This document shows positions 26,536 to 34,544 of a stretch of 64,000 bases of DNA, one piece after another. Origin of the DNA: Clostridium sp. AWRP (GTDB taxonomy: Bacteria > Bacillota > Clostridia > Clostridiales > Clostridiaceae); contig NZ_CP029758.2 in NCBI RefSeq assembly GCF_004006395.2, positions 2,914,001 to 2,978,000 on the forward strand. Direction: 5' to 3'. Each line of letters begins with the position of its first letter. The stretch's first letter is position 1. Position numbers and translations under genes: made by a program. The notes under the pieces were generated by a model, which had not been told where the DNA came from, ran no database searches, and saw nothing but the letters and a program-made list of their open reading frames with translations.

Positions 26536-27561
26536 CTAATTTTTTATTAAACTTACATTTTCATTAATATCATATTTTTTTAAATTCGAATCATATACTG
26601 TAATTAGCTTTCCTTCACAATCTATTGTGTAATGTATTTCCCTACCCTGATACTGTTTATTGACTATTTTACTTTTAATACCATTCTTATCATTGGAAAT
26701 TTCAAATTGTTCAGGTCTTACTGGATATATATTATTTCTTTTAAAATAGTCAGCTATACCTTTTCCATCATATACAATATTTGTACCTTTTACTTTAAAG
26801 CTATCCTTCTCCCATTTTCCCTTAATAATATTACATTTGCTAACAAAGGTAGCAACAAACTCATTCTGAGGATTTAAATATATTTCATTTGGAGTACCTA
26901 TCTGCTCTATATTTCCATCTCTCATTACTATTATTCTATCCGCCATAGCTAGTGCCTCGCTTTGATCATGAGTAACATAAACTATAGTAGTGCTTGTCAC
27001 TTTATGAATATTCTGTATTTCCTTTCTTATTTCAATCTTAAGCTCTGCATCTAATGCACTTAGAGGCTCATCCATTAATAACATAGATGGCTTACCCACA
27101 ATAGCTCTTGCCAATGCTACCCTCTGCTTTTGCCCTCCAGATAACTCACCAGGAAATCTATTTGAAAGTTTTTCCAATCCAGTCATCTTTAATGTTTTGT
27201 TAACTAATTTATCCTTCTCTGCATTACTCATATTTCTATGCTTACTACTATCCAGTGGGAACATTACATGCTCTTTTACATTCATATGTGGCCATAATGC
27301 AAAGGATTGAAAAACCATTCCTAAATTGCGTTTTTCCACTGGCAGCAGATAATCTTTTGATGAGTATAGTTTTTCTCCATGCATTATAGTACCCTCACAA
27401 GGCTTTATGAAACCACCAATTAACCTTAATAATGTGGTTTTTCCGCAACCTGATGGCCCAAGTATAGCAATAAACTCTTTATCCTCGATATTAACAGATA
27501 TTTTATTTAATGCTGTTGAATTTCCAAACTTTTTAGTTATACTGTCTATCTTAATTGACAT
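26536..27561 (-). CDS. ABC importer ATP-binding protein (FbpC/AfuC/PhnT-like)
   Basis: 341 residues. Walker A GPSGCGKTT (35-43), Q-loop VFQSFALWPHMNV, signature LSGGQKQRVALARAI, Walker B LLMDEPLSALD, and a C-terminal TOBE-like domain (from about 240). It overlaps the permease stop by 11 bases. Family members drive uptake of ferric ion, sugar phosphates (Afu) or 2-aminoethylphosphonate. The flanking phosphatase, isomerase-like and RpiR genes favour a phosphorylated organic substrate. Confidence 0.88.
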   Translation of the reverse strand: MSIKIDSITKKFGNSTALNKISVNIEDKEFIAILGPSGCGKTTLLRLIGGFIKPCEGTIMHGEKLYSSKDYLLPVEKRNLGMVFQSFALWPHMNVKEHVMFPLDSSKHRNMSNAEKDKLVNKTLKMTGLEKLSNRFPGELSGGQKQRVALARAIVGKPSMLLMDEPLSALDAELKIEIRKEIQNIHKVTSTTIVYVTHDQSEALAMADRIIVMRDGNIEQIGTPNEIYLNPQNEFVATFVSKCNIIKGKWEKDSFKVKGTNIVYDGKGIADYFKRNNIYPVRPEQFEISNDKNGIKSKIVNKQYQGREIHYTIDCEGKLITVYDSNLKKYDINENVSLIKN

Positions 27562-29239
27562 CTTTATCCCCCCTGAAATTTTTAATTTTTATTAACTTAG
27601 GAATAAAATAAATTGTTAAAACCAATAAAACTATTATTGTTGACATTGCTGAAGAAATGTTATAATTTCCAGCTTGTTGAAAGTTAAAAATAGTAAGTCC
27701 TATAGTCTTTGTTCCTGCAGAAGCTAACATTGAAGATATTGTTAATTCAGTCATAGCTGATATATATATTAAAAATGCACTTGATAATACTTGCTTTGAT
27801 AAAAGCGGAATCATTATATTAAACCAGATTTTTATTTTAGATGCTCCAGCAACCCTCGCTGCTTCTTCGACTGTTTCTTCTACTGTTATTACTGCACTAG
27901 TACTGCCCTTTATTTGGAGTATCAGATACCTAGTTACATACGCTATTATCAAGATTTTTATAGTCCCATATATACCAGGTCTAATTCCTGGTAATGGCTC
28001 AACCCAGTGAAATATCATAGCCAAAGCTAGAACAATCCCAGGTACTGCATAAGTAAGTGTAGCTGCCATTTCTCCAAGTTTCATTGACTCTGAATCTTTT
28101 CTAACTTTAATATAAGCAATAAAAGTACCTATTATTATACAAAATATAGTAGCTGTAGTCGCCAATACTAAACTATTCAGTATAGAAGACCTAACTCCTT
28201 CATTGTTAAAAAGAAAACTGTAATTTTCAAAGGATATTGTTTTTAATGTAAACTTTGTACCATATGCTTTTTGAAATGATGAAGTTATCATTGTTATTAT
28301 GGGGATTATATTTATTGAAGTTAGAAATACAAAAGTAATAATCTCTACAGACTTTCTAACATTTTTGGAGAACTCAATTCTTACTGAATAATCATCTTTT
28401 ATGCTATCTATATTAATACTTTTTTTAACTAACAGCCCCTGTAAAACTGTTCCTACTATAGCTATAATGGAAATTATTACTGATAAGACAGCAGCATAAT
28501 TAAAAGAAGCTGGTCCGAAAGCTATAGCTTTCTCATATATATATGTACTCAAAACAGGTATTCCAGAGGATATTCCTAAAAATGCCGGCACTGCAAAATT
28601 ATCTATTGCTGCTAAAAATGACAGTATTCCTCCTCCAATTAATGCTGGCATTACCTGTGGCAGGTTTATCTTATACAGAGTTTCCCATTTGTTATATCCT
28701 AAAACTCTAGATGCCCATTCTAAATCCCTAGGAATTTTTCTGAGCATATTTAAAGTTATAAGATATACTATAGGAACATTGGAAATTCCAAGTACAAATA
28801 CAATTCCTGGAATTGAATAAATATTTATTTTCCCCATTCCTAATTTTGCAATAATATTATTTATAGTACCATTGGGTAATAATAGATTGCTCCATGAAAG
28901 AGTTACAATATATGAAGGTATAATAAACGGTAACAATACTAATAACTCCATTAGCTTTTTTCTTTTTATGTTGGTATAAGCTATCATGAAAGCAAAAATT
29001 GCACCCAATAGCATAGAAATTAAATTAGAAACAGCACCTATTATAATGGTATTTTTTATGGATAAAATCGTCCTTTGACTTTTTAGCAATTCACCGTAAT
29101 TGCCTAAAGAATATCCATTGGACACTTTAAAACTCATAATTACAAGTCTCACTATAGGCATAATAAACGTAATTATAATAAATAAGTAAAATAGTATTTT
29201 TAGAATCTTTGATCTATTACATTTCAAAAAGCTTAGCAT
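27551..29239 (-). CDS. ABC importer permease, fused two-domain FbpB/AfuB-like
   Basis: 562 residues with about 12 membrane helices and two BPD_transp_1 units. Each carries an EAA loop: DLEWASRVLGYNKWETLYKINLP (about 180-200) and VEEAARVAGASKIKIWFNIMIP (about 445-465). Fusion of both permease domains in one chain is the FbpB/AfuB architecture. ATG 29239 follows GGAGGG. The solute-binding protein gene lies 59 bases upstream and the ATPase gene overlaps its end. Confidence 0.88.
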   Translation of the reverse strand: MLSFLKCNRSKILKILFYLFIIITFIMPIVRLVIMSFKVSNGYSLGNYGELLKSQRTILSIKNTIIIGAVSNLISMLLGAIFAFMIAYTNIKRKKLMELLVLLPFIIPSYIVTLSWSNLLLPNGTINNIIAKLGMGKINIYSIPGIVFVLGISNVPIVYLITLNMLRKIPRDLEWASRVLGYNKWETLYKINLPQVMPALIGGGILSFLAAIDNFAVPAFLGISSGIPVLSTYIYEKAIAFGPASFNYAAVLSVIISIIAIVGTVLQGLLVKKSINIDSIKDDYSVRIEFSKNVRKSVEIITFVFLTSINIIPIITMITSSFQKAYGTKFTLKTISFENYSFLFNNEGVRSSILNSLVLATTATIFCIIIGTFIAYIKVRKDSESMKLGEMAATLTYAVPGIVLALAMIFHWVEPLPGIRPGIYGTIKILIIAYVTRYLILQIKGSTSAVITVEETVEEAARVAGASKIKIWFNIMIPLLSKQVLSSAFLIYISAMTELTISSMLASAGTKTIGLTIFNFQQAGNYNISSAMSTIIVLLVLTIYFIPKLIKIKNFRGDKDVN

Positions 29240-29298
29240 ACAATCCCTCCATGGAAAACAACTTCGTTAAAGATTATTTATTTTCTCACAGAAGTAAA

Positions 29299-30315
29299 TT
29301 AATTAAATATAGAACTGAATTTTTTCTTGTCTCCTTCTCTTGCGTTTAATAATTCTTCATTATCCCCAGAAATAGTCTTTAACTCAGTTATAGTTTTTAA
29401 ACCTTCTGGTGCTTTCACATCAGATTTTATTGGAGCATAACCCATACTTGCCTCTGATGTTTGTCCATCTTTTGAAAGAACATAATCCACAAAAGCTTGT
29501 GCTAATTTTGCTTTTTTAGTTGTCTTTAGTATTCCAATCGGTTCTGTAATTACAGGTACTCCTTCAGATGGGTAAATAAACTTAACTGGTGATCCTTGTT
29601 TTGCTGCTCTAACTGCCATGTAATCAACAACTATGCCATATGCTTTCTGTCCATCAGCAACAGCTTTAATTATACCTCCATTTCCCTTATCTACAGTTAC
29701 TTCATTCTTCTTTAATCCTTCATAAAAATTCCATCCTAATCCCTTAGTTCTTGTCACTACGGATAAATTATATGCTGAAGCACCAGAATACAATGGGCTA
29801 GGCATAATAACATTTCCTTTTGCTTCTGCCTCTAACAAATCATTAAAAGATTTTGGCTCCGTCTTTACCTTATTTGTGTTTATAACAATACCCGTTGATA
29901 TTACTTTAGTCCCTGTAAACATATTATCTTTATCAATAAATTGACTATTTATTCCCTTTAATTCAGGTGATTTGTAAGTCAAAAGCATATCTTTATTTTT
30001 TAACGTTTGAAAAGTTACTGCATCTGAAACAAATAATACATCTGCCTGAACAGAACTTGATGCTTTCTCAGCAAGCACCTTGCTTACGACTTCTTCAGTT
30101 CCTGACCTAAATACTTTAACTTTAATACCTGGCTGTTTCTTGTTGAAACCTTGAATTAACTTTTGAATATCTTCTTCAGGTTGTGATGTATAAAGTGTTA
30201 TCTCACCATCTAATGAAGTTTTTTTAGCATCTTTTTTCTGTTGACACCCTAATAATCCAGTACTTATAGTTGCTACTGCTAAAAATCCAATTAATATTCT
30301 TTTTATCTTTGACAT
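29299..30315 (-). CDS. ABC importer solute-binding lipoprotein (FbpA/AfuA/PhnS-like)
   Basis: 338 residues with a lipoprotein signal and lipobox LLGC (Cys24). Mature part opens GEITLYTSQPEEDIQKLIQGF, as in the ferric/organophosphate binding family. The tyrosine pair that binds iron in FbpA-type proteins is not obvious near the C-terminus, which speaks against iron. The start overlaps the isomerase gene by 13 bases. The protein would capture the substrate at the outer face of the membrane for the permease encoded next. Confidence 0.87.
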   Translation of the reverse strand: MSKIKRILIGFLAVATISTGLLGCQQKKDAKKTSLDGEITLYTSQPEEDIQKLIQGFNKKQPGIKVKVFRSGTEEVVSKVLAEKASSSVQADVLFVSDAVTFQTLKNKDMLLTYKSPELKGINSQFIDKDNMFTGTKVISTGIVINTNKVKTEPKSFNDLLEAEAKGNVIMPSPLYSGASAYNLSVVTRTKGLGWNFYEGLKKNEVTVDKGNGGIIKAVADGQKAYGIVVDYMAVRAAKQGSPVKFIYPSEGVPVITEPIGILKTTKKAKLAQAFVDYVLSKDGQTSEASMGYAPIKSDVKAPEGLKTITELKTISGDNEELLNAREGDKKKFSSIFN

Positions 30316-31094
30316 AAAAATTCCTCCTTAATACTTTTTATATAATTAATATCATTGTTAAGAACTGAAACCTCATTACTGTCGTCAAAACCTTCAATTA
30401 CTAAAGGCTTGTTTTTCTTAGCTAAACTGAAAATTAATTTTGAAAAATCATAGTCTCCTTGATTTAAAGGGATATGAATCTTATTGCCATTTTTATTGCT
30501 TATATGTATTTTTGAAATTCCATGGATGTTTTCCAAATAGTGCATCACTTCGTATTCATTACTACAATGTGCAGTATCAACGGTGTATGTAAACTCCCAA
30601 TATAAATCTTTAAGAACATCTTTAAGTTCAATATCCGTTGTTATAAGTTCCTTTGCTATTTTTTCCATAATTTCAATTGAAATTTTCATTTTCTTTTTTC
30701 TCGAATACTCAAGAATGTCTTTTAAGGAAGCTCTTAATAGTTTTTTCTGATATTCTTTAAAACAAACTATACTTTCTTTTCCCGGGTGTACAGTTACTTC
30801 TTCTGCTGAAAGATTATAAGCTAGGTCAACAGCTTTAAATATTTCATTTATAGATGTGGCTCTAATTCTTTCATTTATAGAGGACATATTTAGATCCCAA
30901 CTATAACTATGAATTATTGTTTTTATAGGGTATATTTCTTTAAGTTCCTTATACTCCTTTTCAGAATACCCTCTGCTTTCAAAATGCTGTGCCCAAAATT
31001 CAATACCTTCGAATCCTTCTGTATAAGCTTTTTTGAATATTTCTTCTAGGGAAGAGTTCCACATTAATGTAGAGCTAAAATACACTGGTATCAT
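30303..31094 (-). CDS. Sugar phosphate isomerase/epimerase (xylose isomerase-like TIM barrel)
   Basis: 263 residues. AP-endonuclease-2/xylose-isomerase-like barrel with GIEFWAQHFESRG, the metal-site pieces VTVHPGK, SIEIME, DTAHCSNE, KIHISNKNGNKIHIP and VIEGFDDS. It is the first gene of the importer operon, divergent from the RpiR regulator. Members isomerise or epimerise small sugars or sugar phosphates, or dehydrate inosose. The product and substrate cannot be fixed from sequence. Confidence 0.8.
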   Translation of the reverse strand: MIPVYFSSTLMWNSSLEEIFKKAYTEGFEGIEFWAQHFESRGYSEKEYKELKEIYPIKTIIHSYSWDLNMSSINERIRATSINEIFKAVDLAYNLSAEEVTVHPGKESIVCFKEYQKKLLRASLKDILEYSRKKKMKISIEIMEKIAKELITTDIELKDVLKDLYWEFTYTVDTAHCSNEYEVMHYLENIHGISKIHISNKNGNKIHIPLNQGDYDFSKLIFSLAKKNKPLVIEGFDDSNEVSVLNNDINYIKSIKEEFLCQR

Positions 31095-31225
31095 ATTCTT
31101 TTCACTCCTTTATTTTGTTGTCTATACTTTTTTATCTACGTTTTTTCTGCTTATATTTTTTCATTTTTACTTTAAGAATACATTTCGTTTATGTTAAGTA
31201 TTGGTTATTTATTTTCATTTTTTTA

Positions 31226-31270
31226 TTTTTGCACATTTTATTGCAAAAATTTATTAGAATATAGTATAAT
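31226..31270 (+). promoter_or_regulatory. RpiR-gene promoter overlapped by an inverted repeat
   Basis: -35 TTGCAA (31241-31246) and -10 TATAAT (31265-31270), 18 bases apart, precede the RBS AGGAGG at 31281. Arms TTTTTGCA (31226-31233) and TGCAAAAA (31242-31249) form an inverted repeat covering the -35, a plausible operator for autoregulation and for the divergent importer operon. Confidence 0.6.
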
Positions 31271-31292
31271 TTATATATCTAGGAGGGATTTT

Positions 31293-32132
31293 ATGGACTT
31301 GTGGACTAATATTTTAGAAAAGCATGAATATCTTACACCCAGCGAAGTCATTATTGTAGATTACCTTTTAAAAAATAAAAAGGACATTCTCTATGTAACT
31401 TCAACTGATATTGCCAAACAACTTGGTATAAGTCATTCAACTTTATCTAGGTTCTGGAACAAAATAGGTTACGAGAATATAAAAGCTTTTAAACAAGCAC
31501 TAAAAAAGGAATCAAATACAACACCTGCTTCAAAGCTAAAAAATACAATTTCTAAACTAGAGAATAGTGATAATTCAATGAAAGAAATAATCCTAAGAGA
31601 CATTTATACGATAGAAAAAACTTTAGAGCATATAACTTCCTCTCAAATTAATAATGCCGCTAACCTTATACTTGCAAAGAAAAAAAGATACATATATGCA
31701 CCAGATGTTTCTATGGGAATTGCTGAAATACTTAAATATAGACTTAAAAGATTTGGTATAGAATTTTTTTCTATTCAAGGTGGTTCTTCTATTTACGAAG
31801 ATTTAATTAATATATCAAAGGAAGACTTAGTACTACTATTTAGTTATTCTAAAATTCTTCCTGAATCCTCTATTTTACTTGATTATAAGAAAAAAGTTAA
31901 TTATTCCTTAATAACATTTACCGATTTATTGGTTTCTCCTATAAATGACATTTCTAATATTACATTATATAATTATAGAGGAGACCCTACTGAATATCAT
32001 TCAGCAATTTCTTCAATATCTATTATTGATTGTCTTATTCTTAAAATTGCTTTATGCGCTGATGATTATATGAGAAAAATGGATAAGTTAAATGATGTGA
32101 GAAATATGTATAGTAATTATATAAAAAGATAA
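31293..32132 (+). CDS. MurR/RpiR-family transcriptional regulator
   Basis: 279 residues from ATG 31293, seven bases after AGGAGG; a longer frame upstream is not supported. N-terminal HTH_6 (1-75: YLTPSEVIIVDYLLKNKKDI, then TSTDIAKQLGISHSTLSRFWNKIGY). The C-terminal SIS sugar-phosphate binding domain (about 105-250) includes LVLLFSYSKILPES. RpiR regulators respond to sugar phosphates. Divergent from the isomerase-importer-phosphatase operon, which it most likely controls. Confidence 0.9.
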   Translation: MDLWTNILEKHEYLTPSEVIIVDYLLKNKKDILYVTSTDIAKQLGISHSTLSRFWNKIGYENIKAFKQALKKESNTTPASKLKNTISKLENSDNSMKEIILRDIYTIEKTLEHITSSQINNAANLILAKKKRYIYAPDVSMGIAEILKYRLKRFGIEFFSIQGGSSIYEDLINISKEDLVLLFSYSKILPESSILLDYKKKVNYSLITFTDLLVSPINDISNITLYNYRGDPTEYHSAISSISIIDCLILKIALCADDYMRKMDKLNDVRNMYSNYIKR

Positions 32133-32136
32133 CTAA

Positions 32137-32208
32137 ATGCCATTTACTGTCACAATATCACATGCAGTGGCTGATGGGTATCATGTAAGCAATTTAATTT
32201 ACATATGA
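32137..32208 (+). pseudogene. Remnant copy of the cat 3' region
   Basis: The stretch 32136-32203 matches 25625-25692 in the intact cat at 65 of 68 bases, same orientation. It still reads as the active-site segment (SHAVADGYHVSNL) for 24 codons from an internal Met codon and then stops at TGA 32206-32208. There is no RBS or 5' part. It begins three bases after the RpiR stop codon and lies 58 bases before rubrerythrin. It is a non-functional scar of duplication or insertion. Confidence 0.85.
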
Positions 32209-32266
32209 ATATTAATATGAATTATAGATAATAATAATATTACAAATGTGAAAGGATGTGTACAAA

Positions 32267-32821
32267 ATGGCATTAAATAATGCAATGACCGCTGATTTTT
32301 TACGGTCTGCATACGGTGGAGAAAGCATGGCTCATATGAGATATCTTATTTGGGGAGATCACGCTGAGAAAGCTGGATATCCTAACATTGCTAGACTTTT
32401 TAGAGGCATAGCCTATGCAGAATGGGCACATGCTAAAAATCATTTCAATGTACTTAAAAATCAAGTTGGTGACAATACAGTTGCAGCTGGTGCTGTATTT
32501 GGAAATACCAATATTGTAGAAAACATCCAGGGTGCAATAAATGGAGAACTTCATGAAGTAGATCAAATGTATCCTGTATATCTTGAAACTGCAAGATTTC
32601 AAAATGAAAAAGATGCTGAAAGGTCATTTCATTTTGCACTGGAAGCTGAAAAAATACATGCAAATATGTTTAAGGGTGCACAGGAAGCAGCTAAATCAGG
32701 AAAAGATATTCCAAACCAAAAGATATATGTTTGTCCAATTTGTGGATATACATACATGGGTGATAATGTAAGTGATTGTCCAGTTTGTGGTGCAAAGAAA
32801 GAAATCTTCAAAGAATTTTAA
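32267..32821 (+). CDS. Rubrerythrin
   Basis: 184 residues from ATG 32267; AAAGGA upstream. A GTG nine bases earlier lies too close to the RBS. The N-terminal diiron ferritin-like domain shows GGESMAHMRYLIWGDHAEK and the repeat Glu-rich helices (YAEWAHAKNH, INGELHEVDQMYP, HFALEAEKIHA). A C-terminal rubredoxin domain has CPICGYTY and CPVCGAKK. It reduces hydrogen peroxide in the cytoplasm using NADH-derived electrons, an oxygen defence of strict anaerobes. Single-gene transcript ended by the hairpin at 32855. Confidence 0.95.
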   Translation: MALNNAMTADFLRSAYGGESMAHMRYLIWGDHAEKAGYPNIARLFRGIAYAEWAHAKNHFNVLKNQVGDNTVAAGAVFGNTNIVENIQGAINGELHEVDQMYPVYLETARFQNEKDAERSFHFALEAEKIHANMFKGAQEAAKSGKDIPNQKIYVCPICGYTYMGDNVSDCPVCGAKKEIFKEF

Positions 32822-32854
32822 TATTAAAATTTTTTAACGTTCTCTTACAAATAC

Positions 32855-32893
32855 ATGGAGCCTGTCTCAAAATAATTTTGAAGCAGGCTCCAT
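32855..32893. terminator. Bidirectional hairpin between rubrerythrin and aldolase genes
   Basis: ATGGAGCCTG/CAGGCTCCAT (32855-32864 with 32884-32893) plus an inner TCAAAAT/ATTTTGA stem. It closes the converging transcripts. T-runs are short, so strength is uncertain. Confidence 0.65.
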
Positions 32894-32899
32894 CTTAAA

Positions 32900-33577
32900 T
32901 TAACAATCTAGCATAGTTTTTCCTTCACCACACAGCTTTTCAAAATCTCTTGTAAATGCCTTTATTGCAGAATCAACTGCATCCAATTTAATTAATCCTT
33001 CAATTACATCTGGAGCAACTGTTGCGGCACCAACACCATATTTCGCTAATTCTAAAACTTGTTGTGAATTTTTGAAACTTGCTGCAAGAACTTCTGTTTT
33101 TAAATCATTCTTTTTAAATATATCATGAATATCTTTTGCAACTTTTATACCATCTGCACCTATGTTGTCAATTCTATTTACATATGGAGCTGCATAGCTA
33201 GCACCAGCTTTTCCTGCCAAATAAGCCTGCATCTGTGTATAAACAGCAGTTGCTGTAATATTAGCACCTTCTGCTGCAAGAGCCTTTATTGCCTTTAATC
33301 CTTCTCTTGATACTGGAACCTTTACATAAGTACTAGAGCCCAATTCTTGTTGAATTTTATGTGCCTCTCTAACCATTGATTCAGCATCTTTGGAAACAAC
33401 TTGTACGTGAAGTTCTGCATCTTTTCCAATAAACTTTCTAATTGCCTTTAATACCTCATAGGGATTTTTTCCTTCTTTAGCTAGAATAGATGGATTAGTA
33501 GTTACTCCATCTATTGGATAATAAGCATACATTTCCTTAATTTGATCTAAATTTGCAAAATCTACAATAAGTTTCAT
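32900..33577 (-). CDS. Fructose-6-phosphate aldolase (FSA/TalC type)
   Basis: 225 residues, the short transaldolase-like family. Schiff-base Lys86 in YVKVPVS; Tyr132 in APYVNRID. FSA enzymes have Tyr at that place, true transaldolases Phe, so an aldolase is favoured. FSA cleaves fructose-6-phosphate or 1-deoxyfructose-6-phosphate to glyceraldehyde-3-phosphate plus dihydroxyacetone or hydroxyacetone. Last gene of the glycyl radical enzyme operon, matching the E. coli arrangement where fsaA and fsaB stand beside ybiW and pflD. Confidence 0.9.
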   Translation of the reverse strand: MKLIVDFANLDQIKEMYAYYPIDGVTTNPSILAKEGKNPYEVLKAIRKFIGKDAELHVQVVSKDAESMVREAHKIQQELGSSTYVKVPVSREGLKAIKALAAEGANITATAVYTQMQAYLAGKAGASYAAPYVNRIDNIGADGIKVAKDIHDIFKKNDLKTEVLAASFKNSQQVLELAKYGVGAATVAPDVIEGLIKLDAVDSAIKAFTRDFEKLCGEGKTMLDC

Positions 33578-33618
33578 AAATCTGATTTCCTTTCTTCCAC
33601 TGCATATTGCAATTTATT

Positions 33619-34530
33619 TTAACCTTCAATAATAAGGCTTTTTACTCCTGCACTTCTTGCCACTTCTCTAAACTCATCCATTTCATCTTCAGTATACATT
33701 TTAGGATTATCGTAAAAGCAATATTCTTCTTCCACTAAATTATACTTTGCCTTGGCAAGAGGATTATAATTCAATAATTCATATTTTACATCTGGATAAA
33801 TGCCAGTAATAAATTTAGCTATAGCGTAAATATTTTCTTTAGTTGCTGTCATTTTTGGAATAAGCGGCGTTCTAATAATTACCCTACTCTTTTTATTTGA
33901 TTCCAATATAAATCTTATATTTTCTTTTATTTTATCATTGTAAACTCCAGTTAACTCTTTATGTTTTTTCCTATTAAATACCTTTAGATCTGCATAAATA
34001 GAATCCAAATAAAAAAGAGCATCCTTAATTGTAGCTTTAGCTGCATAAAGTGAAGTTTCTATTGCTGTATGGATTCCATTTTCTTTTAACATTTTTAGTA
34101 AGGATATCGCAAAGTCTTTTTGAAAAAGTGGTTCTCCCCCCGATAAGGTAACTCCTCCACCATATTTAAAAAATGCTTTATCTTTTAATACAAACTTTAC
34201 TAATTCCTCCACAGTATATAACTTACAATCCATAGTCAAGCATCCTGCCGGACACACATCTATAGGCTCTTTCCACTCATCTGTAGCACTTTTATCAATA
34301 TAAAGCTTGTTATTCTTTAAAGTAATGGATTTATTTTTACACGCTTTAATACAGTTTCCACAGTGTATACACTGATTTTCTAAGTACATGAGCTTAGGAT
34401 CTAAGGAAAATCCCTCCGGATTTTGGCACCACACGCAGTGAAGTGGACATCCCTTTAAAAAGATTGTGGTTCTAATTCCCTCTCCATCATGTGTTGAAAA
34501 TCTCCTAACATCAAATACCTTACCAATCAT
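33619..34530 (-). CDS. Glycyl radical enzyme activase (radical SAM, PflC/PflE/YbiY type)
   Basis: 303 residues. Radical SAM motif CPLHCVWC (Cys28, Cys32, Cys35), followed by an inserted ferredoxin-like region with CIHCGNCIKAC (Cys54-64) and CPAGC. This extra-cluster architecture marks activases of the dehydratase/PflD class rather than the short PflA. GGGVTLSGGEPLFQ binds SAM. It abstracts hydrogen from the glycine of the enzyme encoded just upstream (gap 14 bases). Strictly anaerobic function. Confidence 0.93.
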   Translation of the reverse strand: MIGKVFDVRRFSTHDGEGIRTTIFLKGCPLHCVWCQNPEGFSLDPKLMYLENQCIHCGNCIKACKNKSITLKNNKLYIDKSATDEWKEPIDVCPAGCLTMDCKLYTVEELVKFVLKDKAFFKYGGGVTLSGGEPLFQKDFAISLLKMLKENGIHTAIETSLYAAKATIKDALFYLDSIYADLKVFNRKKHKELTGVYNDKIKENIRFILESNKKSRVIIRTPLIPKMTATKENIYAIAKFITGIYPDVKYELLNYNPLAKAKYNLVEEEYCFYDNPKMYTEDEMDEFREVARSAGVKSLIIEG

Positions 34531-34544
34531 TTAATCACCTGCAC

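Noticed and set aside
27551..30315. Ferric iron importer as a firm assignment
   Set aside because: No iron-binding tyrosine pair stands out and the neighbours concern phosphorylated sugars.
32300..32811. Several frames of 60-100 residues within rubrerythrin
   Set aside because: Shadows of a clear rubrerythrin gene.
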